Positions 45,296-52,907 of a DNA stretch of 59,108 nucleotides are shown here, piece after piece. Every line of letters begins with the position of its first letter. Positions within the stretch are counted from its first letter, which is position 1. Made by a program: the position numbers and the translations under genes. The stretch covers positions 1 through 59,108 of the forward strand of contig CAAFXG010000406.1 of NCBI GenBank assembly GCA_900766925.1. The letters run 5' to 3'. Origin of the DNA: Lachnospiraceae bacterium. Lineage in GTDB: Bacteria > Bacillota > Clostridia > Lachnospirales > Lachnospiraceae. A model generated the notes under the pieces. It was not told where the DNA came from and searched no databases. It saw only the letters and a program-made list of their open reading frames with translations.

Positions 45296-46183
45296 TTACA
45301 GGTTATGCTTATTAATTAATTCGGCCACTCTTGCTTCAGGTTCCTCAAGTGCTTCGGCAATGTCCGGAATGCTCCTTCCCTTGGATAACTTGGTGGATAT
45401 CTGTCTTACAAGTGTAGCTTCCTCACCTTGCACAATGCCCTGTTCAATGCCTTGTTCAAGAGCTTCTTTCCGAATATGCTGTTCGCGTTCCCATGTATGC
45501 ATATATTTCACCCCGATTCTGCGATTATGCTTGATTTCATTCATCATTGCCCGGACTGCAGCTAAATCTTCGGTGGTAGCATTATCGTCTGAGCTGTCTA
45601 CTAGGAATGATAGCATATTTTTTAGTTCCTGGCTAGGAACATTTTTTGTTCCGCCGGTATATATGAAGTAGGTTAAATCGCCATCGTCATAATTCATATC
45701 AGGTTCTTCAATACAGTGACGCTTGATGGTATAGAGCATACTATCCAAACCAAAGGGGTCATAGGTAAGTATAAATATGACAACGACCTTGTCAAGGTAT
45801 TTGTAGTCGGTGCCGCTCTTAAATATGTGGCTATCTATTGATGAATGATAGAACCGGGCACGTTTTTCCTCGGAGGAAGCTTTGTATAGGTTTGGCTCGA
45901 TATCGTATATAACATTTTCAAGTTCTACCTCTACATCTCTGGTTTCATTTCCGTTCTCATCTTTTGTGACCCTGATGTAGGCATCCATCTGTATACCATG
46001 GCTATCAGGGGTGATTCCCTGATTAATTTTTTGGGGAATGATTTCGATATTATGTATCTTTTCACCGATAATCGGTTCAAGAATGGTCTTGCAGAAGCGC
46101 TTGGCTTTTTCTACATCCTCCTGCATGGTGAGCTCATTGAACATAAAATTGTCAATGGCATTTAACTCTTCGAGTTTCTTCAT
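45296..46183 (-). CDS. Rpn family PD-(D/E)XK nuclease/putative transposase
   Basis: 295 residues from ATG 46183 (AAGGAGGG upstream). The N-terminus DNFMFNELTMQEDVEKAKRFCKTIL and then GIQMDAYIRV begin the PD-(D/E)XK core of Rpn/RpnA-type recombination-promoting nucleases. The usual ExQ/ExK catalytic pair appears as VEVEL, so activity is uncertain. The C-terminal coiled coil (EREQHIRKEALEQGIEQGI) and the last helices (LSKGRSIPDIAEAL) are typical of this family. These genes are abundant in Lachnospiraceae and frequently decay; this copy looks intact in frame. Confidence 0.82.
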   Translation of the reverse strand: MKKLEELNAIDNFMFNELTMQEDVEKAKRFCKTILEPIIGEKIHNIEIIPQKINQGITPDSHGIQMDAYIRVTKDENGNETRDVEVELENVIYDIEPNLYKASSEEKRARFYHSSIDSHIFKSGTDYKYLDKVVVIFILTYDPFGLDSMLYTIKRHCIEEPDMNYDDGDLTYFIYTGGTKNVPSQELKNMLSFLVDSSDDNATTEDLAAVRAMMNEIKHNRRIGVKYMHTWEREQHIRKEALEQGIEQGIVQGEEATLVRQISTKLSKGRSIPDIAEALEEPEARVAELINKHNL

Positions 46184-46456
46184 AGGCAATGCCCTCCTTA
46201 TATAATATTTGTTCAATAACCGGAATATCTGGTGAGAATCCACCACGAGAAACATCCAATGTGGGAGAATGTTGATTCCATATTGATATGAATATTGTAA
46301 GTTATGTGCAGGGCATTTGCAAGTGAATAATTCCGAACAATTGTTCTTGAATGGTAAAATGAGGTGTGTTAAGATATAAACTGGTAGGATTTATTCAAGA
46401 AGCTATTGGGTATAGGATGGCGGTTGAGTGGCAATACTCACCATGAGGTGATGAGT

Positions 46457-47080
46457 ATGAGTAAACATATGCCGGAGCATATCGGTATTATTCCGGATGG
46501 CAATCGCAGATGGGCTGTTGAAAATGGAATGAAAAAACAGGATGGATATAGTTATGGTTTAGAACCGGGTTTGAAGCTACTTAGGATGGCAAAGAAAAAA
46601 GGAATAAAAGAAGTCACATATTATGGGTTTACGGTGGATAATTGTAAAAGGCCGGCGGAACAGTTTCAGGCGTTTAGGAATGCATGTGTCAAAGCGGTTG
46701 AGATGCTGGCCAAAGAGGGTGCAGACTTACTTGTAATTGGTGATACACAGTCAAAATGTTTTCCGGAAGAACTGATACCATACACGAAGAGGACACGGAT
46801 ACAAGGTGGAGGAATCAAATTGAATTTTTTGGTGAACTATGGATGGCAATGGGATTTGTCTCATATGGAACTGGATGGAAAACCATATTCCAGCGATATA
46901 TCCAGAATCGATATGATTATACGGTGGGGAGGAATGCGGAGACTATCCGGTTTTTTGCCAATTCAATCCGTATATTCTGACTTCTATGTGGAGGAGCATT
47001 TATGGCCTGATTATACCGACGCGGATTTTGAACGTGCATTGGAATGGTATGGTAAACAGGACGTGACTCTTGGTGGATAA
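46457..47080 (+). CDS. Short cis-prenyltransferase (UppS-like)
   Basis: 207 residues, shorter than the usual 230-250. The signature HIGIIPDGNRRWA includes the catalytic Asp (D14), and VTYYGFTVDNCKRP corresponds to the second conserved block. The C-terminal IDMIIRWGGMRRLSGFLPIQ replaces the usual DLvIRTsGE-R-SNFLlWQ block. Such enzymes build undecaprenyl or shorter cis-polyprenyl diphosphates. The ribosome site GAGGTGA and start lie in a hairpin (TACTCACC with GGTGATGAGTA). It is probably an accessory paralogue; the housekeeping uppS should lie elsewhere. Confidence 0.75.
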   Translation: MSKHMPEHIGIIPDGNRRWAVENGMKKQDGYSYGLEPGLKLLRMAKKKGIKEVTYYGFTVDNCKRPAEQFQAFRNACVKAVEMLAKEGADLLVIGDTQSKCFPEELIPYTKRTRIQGGGIKLNFLVNYGWQWDLSHMELDGKPYSSDISRIDMIIRWGGMRRLSGFLPIQSVYSDFYVEEHLWPDYTDADFERALEWYGKQDVTLGG

Positions 47081-47116
47081 TAGAAAAGGGAGAATATTAC
47101 TAAGGAGAATAAACAA

Positions 47117-48271
47117 ATGTATTTATTATTGTTGGCTTTAATATATATATCTTTTATCAGTCTTGGACTGCCGGACTCGCTGCTTGGCTCAGCGTGGCCT
47201 GTAATCAGGACGGATTTTGATGTGCCCCTATCTTATATGGGACTAATATCCATGATTATATCCGGAGGAACCATTATTTCTGGTCTGATGTCAGAGCGTC
47301 TCACGAAAAAATTTGATACAAAGACAGTAACGGTTATTAGTGTGTTACTTACAGCAATAGCTCTGTACGGATTTTCTACGGCAACTGAGTTTTATCAGAT
47401 GTGTTTATGGGGGATACCATACGGACTTGGAGCAGGAGCAATAGATGCAGCACTTAATAATTATGTTGCCCTGCATTATAATTCAAGACATATGAGCTGG
47501 TTACACTGCTTCTGGGGGGTCGGTACTATTATCAGTCCGTATATTATGAGTTATGCACTGACCCATACAACATGGACAGACGGATATCGTAAGGTATCGT
47601 ATTTGCAGTTTGGTATCGCAGCTTTGCTTGTCCTTACTTTACCGCTTTGGAAAATTAATGAATCGGTGCAGAAGGGAGAGAAGAAAACAAAGATCCTTGG
47701 CATAAGGGGGGCACTGAAGATAAAAGGTGTGCCGTTTCTTTTGACCGGTTTTTTTGCATATTGCGCTGCAGAAGCAACAACTATGCTCTGGGCAAGCAGC
47801 TATCTTGAAGGTGTGAGAGGCGTTACAAAGGATAAAGCTGCCGCATTTGGTTCCTTGTTTTTCATTGGAATTACTGTGGGAAGATTCCTGACAGGGTTTA
47901 TTTCGGATAAGCTTGGAGATAACAAAATGATTCGTATTGGAGTGGCTATTGCATTAACCGGTGCGTTGCTAATTCTGTTACCATGGAAATTCACATCAAT
48001 TGTCGGCTTTGTCGTAATTGGTTTTGGGTGTGCTCCTGTTTATCCTTGCATAATTCATTCTACCCCGGGTAACTTTGGTGCGGAAAATTCTCAGGGCATA
48101 ATCGGAATTCAAATGGCGAGCGCCTATGTGGGTTCTACATTTATGCCACCGGTATTCGGTCTGCTTGCCAATCATATAAGTCTTACGCTTATGCCTGTGT
48201 ACCTTTCGTTCTTCCTGATATTATTATTTATGATGATTCGTAAGACTGAAATTTGCGTAAGAAATATATAG
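47117..48271 (+). CDS. Major facilitator superfamily permease
   Basis: 384 residues with about 12 membrane helices. Typical MFS features: SLGLPDSLLGSAWPVI in helix 1, SGLMSERLTKKFDTKTV between helices 2 and 3, GAGAIDAALNNYVA, WLHCFWGVGTIISPYI, and GRFLTGFISDKLGDNKMI in the second half. The pattern resembles the fucose-permease/YfkF-like subgroup, but the substrate is unknown. It follows the prenyltransferase gene by 36 bases with AAGGAG before the start. Confidence 0.9.
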   Translation: MYLLLLALIYISFISLGLPDSLLGSAWPVIRTDFDVPLSYMGLISMIISGGTIISGLMSERLTKKFDTKTVTVISVLLTAIALYGFSTATEFYQMCLWGIPYGLGAGAIDAALNNYVALHYNSRHMSWLHCFWGVGTIISPYIMSYALTHTTWTDGYRKVSYLQFGIAALLVLTLPLWKINESVQKGEKKTKILGIRGALKIKGVPFLLTGFFAYCAAEATTMLWASSYLEGVRGVTKDKAAAFGSLFFIGITVGRFLTGFISDKLGDNKMIRIGVAIALTGALLILLPWKFTSIVGFVVIGFGCAPVYPCIIHSTPGNFGAENSQGIIGIQMASAYVGSTFMPPVFGLLANHISLTLMPVYLSFFLILLFMMIRKTEICVRNI

Positions 48272-48290
48272 CACCTACCGTGAACAGAGA

Positions 48291-48686
48291 TTATACACCA
48301 CCGCTGCTTGTTCTTTTAAGAAAGCTCTTAATGGCTTCGAAGCTTTCTTCGCTTAAATCATGTTCTACACGACATGCGTCCTCTAATGCAATTTCCTTGC
48401 GTACACCAAGACTAATCAGCCAGTCTGACAGTATGGTATGACGCTCCAGAACGCTCTCGGCGCGCTGCATACCTGTTTCGGTAAGAGTGATATATCCGTT
48501 ATCTGCCATGGTAATATAATCTTTTTCACGAAGGTTTTTCATAGCGATGCTGACGCTTGGTTTGGTGAAACTCATTTCATTAGCAATATCAATAGAACGA
48601 ACCTGTCCGTTTTTTTTATGTAGTAAAAGTATAGTCTCTAAATAATCCTCCAAAGACTCGTCCGCACGATGTTTAATATAATTCAT
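48291..48686 (-). CDS. DtxR/MntR-type metal-dependent repressor
   Basis: 131 residues from ATG 48686 (AGGGGA upstream). Winged helix: EDYLETILLLHKKNGQVRSIDIANEMSFTKPSV (regions 13-45) and YITLTETGMQRAESVLERH, then the metal-binding dimerisation helices with CRVEHDLSEESFEAI. The third SH3-like domain of DtxR is missing, as in MntR. Divergent orientation to feoAB and the operators there suggest it is a ferrous-iron-sensing repressor of that uptake system. Iron versus manganese cannot be told. Confidence 0.88.
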   Translation of the reverse strand: MNYIKHRADESLEDYLETILLLHKKNGQVRSIDIANEMSFTKPSVSIAMKNLREKDYITMADNGYITLTETGMQRAESVLERHTILSDWLISLGVRKEIALEDACRVEHDLSEESFEAIKSFLKRTSSGGV

Positions 48687-48718
48687 GGTATATTCCCCTG
48701 ATTGATTTCTAAAATGTA

Positions 48719-48766
48719 TTGTACGGTACAACGGCTTTTAAATAACTATACCATTGTACTGGTACA
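48719..48766. promoter_or_regulatory. Two TGTAC-GTACA palindromes before the repressor gene
   Basis: TTGTACGGTACAA at 48719-48731 is a 13-base palindrome. A second at 48755-48766 (TGTACTGGTACA) lies 24 bases on. They are upstream of the DtxR-type gene on its minus-strand promoter side. They differ from the feo operators and may be sites for self-regulation or for another factor. Confidence 0.4.
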
Positions 48767-48856
48767 TTCTTCCGTATCATATCATTTTTAGACACAAAAG
48801 ACAAATATAAAACATTTGAAAAAAAATATCATTAAGGATTTTTTGAAAAAAATAGA

Positions 48857-48885
48857 TTGACAATGCAAGTTAGTTATATTAAACT
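48857..48885 (+). promoter_or_regulatory. feoA promoter with overlapping operator
   Basis: TTGACA (48857-48862) and TAAACT (48880-48885) are spaced by 17 bases. The operator-like GTTAGTTATATTAAAC (48869-48884) overlaps the spacer and -10 and matches the perfect palindrome at 49191 in 13 of 16 bases. A repressor bound here would block RNA polymerase. Confidence 0.55.
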
Positions 48886-48944
48886 CCTATTTGAATTAGG
48901 CAAAACTAACCAAGAGCGTTTAATGCAGAGGAGTTGAGTGCGAT

Positions 48945-49157
48945 ATGAATTTAGCAGATGCAAAGGTTGGAGAAGAATATATGGTAAAGGATATTACTGC
49001 TGAGGATGAGGAATTGAAGTCATTTCTATTTTCACTTGGATGCTATAGCGGAGAACCTATTACTGTAATCTCTCACATAAGGGGAGGATGCGTGGTTTCG
49101 ATAAAGGATGCCAGATACAACATTGATACTGATTTAGCGAAGGCTATTTCGATATAA
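48945..49157 (+). CDS. feoA: Ferrous iron transport protein FeoA
   Basis: 70 residues, SH3-like FeoA fold: LADAKVGEEYMVKDI, the central FSLGCYSGEPITVISHIRGG and DARYNIDTDLAKAISI. FeoA is a small cytoplasmic partner needed for FeoB activity. The start follows GAGGAG within the leader. It lies between the operator-bearing promoter and feoB. Confidence 0.9.
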   Translation: MNLADAKVGEEYMVKDITAEDEELKSFLFSLGCYSGEPITVISHIRGGCVVSIKDARYNIDTDLAKAISI

Positions 49158-49190
49158 AAGTGACTTGTTCACTATTTTTTATGTGACTGA

Positions 49191-49206
49191 GTTAGTTATA
49201 ACTAAC
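49191..49206. promoter_or_regulatory. Perfect 16-bp palindrome before feoB
   Basis: GTTAGTTATAACTAAC is self-complementary. It resembles DtxR/IdeR-type iron boxes (TTAG...CTAA) and recurs in the feoA promoter. It may allow a separate iron-controlled start for feoB or roadblock read-through. Confidence 0.6.
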
Positions 49207-49312
49207 AAATATGTAAATAAGGTAACAATGATGTATTGTTGATTATATTTAATTAATGATAACAACACATGAGTTTCAGAATTACCTGAATATTATACAA
49301 GGAGGATTTAAC

Positions 49313-51331
49313 ATGAGAATCGCATTAACGGGTAATCCCAACAGTGGAAAAACCACTATGTACAATGCTTTGACCGGAAGAAATGAAAAGGTCGGAAATT
49401 GGGCCGGTGTTACCGTGGAAAAGAAGGCAAGTCTTATTAAAAAGACCTATTATGATGGAGAAGAGGAGCTGATTGTAGTGGATCTGCCCGGGGCATATTC
49501 CATGTCACCTTTTACTTCGGAGGAAAGTATTACAAGTGCATATGTAAAGAATGAAAATCCGGATGTAATTATTAATATTGTGGATGCAACTAACCTGAGC
49601 CGGAGCCTGTTCTTTACCACACAGCTTTTGGAGCTTGGAATCCCTGTGGTTGTGGCATTGAATAAGAGTGATATCAACGACAAGAAGAATACGGAGATTG
49701 ACGAAGTGCTCCTGTCTGATAAGCTCGGCTGTCCTGTTATTAAAACTATATCAACCTCCGCCGGACATGAAGGCTTAAAGGATGTGGTGAAAAAAGCTGT
49801 AGGCTTAAAAGGAAGTACTCAGAAAGCTCCTTATGATGAGGGCGAGATTGACTTACATAATAAAAATGAGGTTGAGCTTGCCGACAGAAAACGTTTCGAT
49901 TTTGTAAAGCAGATAGTTATCCTCGTCGAAAAGCGTAAGGTACTTACCAAAGAAAAGAATGTTCAGGATAAAATCGATGCTGTTCTTACACATCCTGTAT
50001 CCGGATTAATTATCTTTGCTGCAGTTATGTTTTTGGTGTTTCATATTTCCCAGTCTGAGGGTCCTCTTGGTCTTGGTAAATTACTGGAGGGTATATTTAC
50101 AGGATGGATTGAGACCTTTCAGGGCTTTATAGCAGGAATGGTGGAAAATGCTAATCCGTTCTTACAATCGCTTCTTGTTGATGGTATAATAGGTGGTGTT
50201 GGTGCAGTTGTTGGTTTCCTTCCACTTGTTATGGTTATGTATTTCCTTATTGCTCTTTTGGAGGATTGTGGATATATGGCCAGAGCAACAGTTGTACTTG
50301 ACCCAATTTTTAAAAGAGTTGGTCTTTCCGGCAAATCAGTTATTCCTATGGTTATTGGAACGGGATGTGCAATCCCGGGTATTATGGCATGTCGTACCAT
50401 ACGTAATGAGAGGGAAAGAAGAGCGACAGCGATGCTTACTCCGTTTATGCCATGTGGAGCAAAATTACCGGTCATCGCATTGTTTGTCGGAGCGTTTTTC
50501 CCGGATGCATCGTGGATTGGTACACTTATGTATTTTGTGGGTATTATTTTAATTTTACTTGGAGCCTTGTTGGTAAAAGCCATTAGCGGATATAAATACA
50601 GAAAGTCATTTTTTATCATTGAGCTTCCTGAATATAAGCTTCCAAGCATAAAGAGAGCGGTTTCATCCATGCTCTTACGAGGAAAGGCATATATCATTAA
50701 GGCCGGAACCATTATTCTTGTGTGTAATACCATTGTGCAGATTATGCAGTCCTTTAACTGGCACATGCAGGTGGTTGAGGAAGGCATGGAAGGTACGTCT
50801 ATACTTGCAACAATAGCATCACCGATTGCTTATTTGCTGGTGCCGATTGTCGGTGTTTTTGCCTGGCAGCTTGCAGCGGCAGCAGTTACAGGCTTTATAG
50901 CCAAAGAAAATGTTGTTGGTACCTTAGCGGTATGCTATGGTTTAAGTGCATTTATTGACACAGAGGAGCTTGCACTCATTGGAGATGGAAATGTAGTTGC
51001 ATCTGCAATGGCGCTTACAAAGGTTGCTGCCCTTGCATATCTGATGTTCAATTTATTTACACCACCTTGCTTTGCAGCGCTTGGAGCAATGAATTCGGAG
51101 ATGCAGAGTAGAAAATGGTTATGGGGCGGAATTGCACTTCAGTTTGGAACAGGATATACAGTAGCATTTCTGGTATATCAGATTGGTACACTTGCTACAA
51201 CCGGGGAGCTTGGAGCAGGGTTTGTTCCGGGACTTATGGCGGTGCTTGTTATGGCTTTGATAGTAGTATTCTTAATATACAGAACAAATAAGAGGTTTGA
51301 GGCTGAATATGAGTTGAAAAAGGCAGTATAG
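49313..51331 (+). CDS. feoB: Ferrous iron transporter FeoB
   Basis: 672 residues from ATG 49313 (AAGGAGG upstream; the in-frame ATG at 49256 lacks a good site). The N-terminal G domain has GNPNSGKTTMYNALTG, the switch region WAGVTVEKK, DLPGAYSMSPF and NKSD. The membrane part carries two Gate motifs, with Cys residues in GTGCAIPGIMACRTI and MPCGAKLPVIALF and many helices. FeoB imports Fe2+ across the inner membrane. It forms an operon with feoA upstream and the Cys-rich small protein downstream. Confidence 0.96.
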   Translation: MRIALTGNPNSGKTTMYNALTGRNEKVGNWAGVTVEKKASLIKKTYYDGEEELIVVDLPGAYSMSPFTSEESITSAYVKNENPDVIINIVDATNLSRSLFFTTQLLELGIPVVVALNKSDINDKKNTEIDEVLLSDKLGCPVIKTISTSAGHEGLKDVVKKAVGLKGSTQKAPYDEGEIDLHNKNEVELADRKRFDFVKQIVILVEKRKVLTKEKNVQDKIDAVLTHPVSGLIIFAAVMFLVFHISQSEGPLGLGKLLEGIFTGWIETFQGFIAGMVENANPFLQSLLVDGIIGGVGAVVGFLPLVMVMYFLIALLEDCGYMARATVVLDPIFKRVGLSGKSVIPMVIGTGCAIPGIMACRTIRNERERRATAMLTPFMPCGAKLPVIALFVGAFFPDASWIGTLMYFVGIILILLGALLVKAISGYKYRKSFFIIELPEYKLPSIKRAVSSMLLRGKAYIIKAGTIILVCNTIVQIMQSFNWHMQVVEEGMEGTSILATIASPIAYLLVPIVGVFAWQLAAAAVTGFIAKENVVGTLAVCYGLSAFIDTEELALIGDGNVVASAMALTKVAALAYLMFNLFTPPCFAALGAMNSEMQSRKWLWGGIALQFGTGYTVAFLVYQIGTLATTGELGAGFVPGLMAVLVMALIVVFLIYRTNKRFEAEYELKKAV

Positions 51332-51352
51332 TCTTGAAGGGAAGGAATATTG

Positions 51353-51517
51353 ATGGGTAATTTTATAGTTATTGGAATTCTGATTATATTAGTGGGTGCT
51401 GCCGTTCTTCATATATGCAAGGAGAAGAAAAAGGGCACCAGGTGTATAGGATGTCCGGATGCAGGCTGCTGTGGTAAAAGCTGCGGGAAGTCAGGCGAAA
51501 CAAGAGAAAAGAATTAG
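51353..51517 (+). CDS. FeoB-associated Cys-rich membrane protein
   Basis: 54 residues, starting with ATG 51353 (AAGGGAAGGA upstream). One membrane helix (residues 3-20, NFIVIGILIILVGAAVLH) precedes a basic stretch and a Cys-rich tail, CIGCPDAGCCGKSCGK. This matches the small FeoB-associated Cys-rich family found after feoB in clostridia; its role in iron handover or feo complex assembly is not established. It lies 21 bases after feoB and ends at a terminator. Confidence 0.9.
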   Translation: MGNFIVIGILIILVGAAVLHICKEKKKGTRCIGCPDAGCCGKSCGKSGETREKN

Positions 51518-51530
51518 ATTTGATGTGCAT

Positions 51531-51566
51531 GGGGTTGCTTTTTATGTGGCAACCCCTTTGGTTTTT
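51531..51566. terminator. Terminator after the feo operon
   Basis: GGGGTTGC (51531-51538) pairs with GCAACCCC (51549-51556), followed by a T-rich stretch. Confidence 0.75.
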
Positions 51567-51906
51567 AAAGAATGAAATTCTCATTGGACATCTTTATAAG
51601 TTCTTTTTTTATATCATTAAGGTATAATCTGCCTACTGTTTGGCTTTGTTTATTTGAGAGCCTAATAGTGTATCCGGATAATGATACGACATGATTTAGA
51701 TTTACGATACATGATTTATGACATCGGATAAACTGTTTAGGAAGCCGGGGTTCATAGTTCTTCAATGAGGTTCGTTCTGTATACAAATCAGATGTTGTTT
51801 GGATGAGGCAATCATGACCTGATCTGCTGATAGATACGATGTCATTAAATGGAATACGTATAATATCATTGTTTTTATGAAGATAATAATACCCAAGAGT
51901 ATGCAA
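51565..51906 (-). pseudogene. LytTR DNA-binding domain fragment
   Basis: 113 codons from a TTG without a clear ribosome site. The sequence (IPFNDIVSISRSGHDCLIQT, LPKQFIRCHKSCIVNLNHV, SGYTIRLSNKQ) is a LytTR output domain as in AgrA/LytR regulators. The receiver that should precede it is absent, and an in-frame stop lies 15 codons upstream. It is probably the remains of a two-component regulator. A short active LytTR-only protein is possible but less likely. Confidence 0.55.
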
Positions 51907-51986
51907 CGATATGAATTTGTTAAGACATTTAGTAACTGTTTCCTCTGATTATACAGACAAAAGAATGTCATGTCGATTTTCAGTAT

Positions 51987-52674
51987 TTGAATAATGAGGG
52001 ACTTCTTTTTTCGTGGGGAACAGTTGTCGACTATATGTTATTTTGTACACGGGGAATGTATGTTTTTCATTTTGATCCAAGGGAGCATTTTGTAATACCA
52101 ATTTTCTGGTTTTTGTTTCAGATTTATGCATCATATATCATGGCATATTATAATAACAATGCAAAGAATCTGTTTATTGCAGCTAGAAACAGAAGTGGCT
52201 GGTGGGGCGCTAAGTGTCTATGGTGTATTATAAGAGTAATATTGTATTACATAGTTTACTATATTAGTGTTTTTTGCATGGCTTGTATATATGGAGCAAG
52301 GATGAAGCTGTCATATACTGATGATTTTGTCGGAAGAGTTCTTGGTTCTGAGGTAATGACATTAAATATGTCGCATATTTTGACTATTGTAGTATTTGTC
52401 CCTGTATTAGTAACGGCGGGGTTGTGTCTTATACAGATTATAGTGGTTTTTTTGCACTCCTGTTGTAAGCTTCGCTGTTATGAGCGGAGTATACATTGTA
52501 TCTGCATACTATACAGAATGGTGGCTGCCGGGAAGTTATACAATGTGGCTTAGGAGCATATTTGTGTCTGAAGAAGGTCTTAATCCTATTTCAGGTGTGA
52601 TTTTTGGTATTGTTATGATATTCGTTGCCTGTTATTCCGGAAAAGTATATTTTGAAACTAAAGACGTTTTGTGA
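51987..52674 (+). pseudogene. Frameshifted ABC-2-like permease remnant
   Basis: Two overlapping frames together make a hydrophobic protein with about five helices: 51987-52553 (ending CLIQIIVV before the shift) and the frame opening near 52454, containing SAYYTEWWLPGSYTMW and ending at 52674. The shift lies at a T7 run (about 52446-52452); loss of one T would rejoin the frames. The N-terminal part is also missing a start region. ABC-type permease identity is inferred from the helix pattern, and its adjacency to a LytTR remnant fits a decayed regulated-exporter locus. Confidence 0.6.
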
Positions 52675-52907
52675 AAAAAATAACATATAATGTATATTTT
52701 TAGAAAAAAAATTGTCTGAAAGTTATCCGTAATATTCTCCTTTGTTTTGAAATTAGTTATTAAAATTATATCTTAATTTCAAATAATGCATAATGATATT
52801 AACCTATTGATTATATATATGGTTTTTAATATAATTATCGTAGTAGATAGTATTATAAATAAAATTGATTTCCAAAGATATTACATTTGAAAGAACGAGG
52901 GGGAAAT
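52675..52907. other. AT-rich promoter region of the Lon-like gene
   Basis: 233 bases without a gene. A 10-bp inverted repeat TTTGAAATTA (52746-52755) and TAATTTCAAA (52774-52783) could be an operator. I see no clear -35/-10 pair that I would defend. Confidence 0.4.

Noticed and set aside
45208..48290. Short shared string TACCGTGAACA at 45215 and 48278
   Set aside because: Only 11 identical bases in two gaps without surrounding similarity; likely chance or a very small remnant.
49159..49182. Terminator between feoA and feoB
   Set aside because: The stem is only about five base pairs (AGTGA with TCACT); too weak to list, though partial attenuation is possible.
52887..52907. Upstream ATG giving a seven-residue longer Lon-like protein
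   Set aside because: This ATG precedes the ribosome site GAGGGGG, which is correctly spaced for the ATG at 52908.
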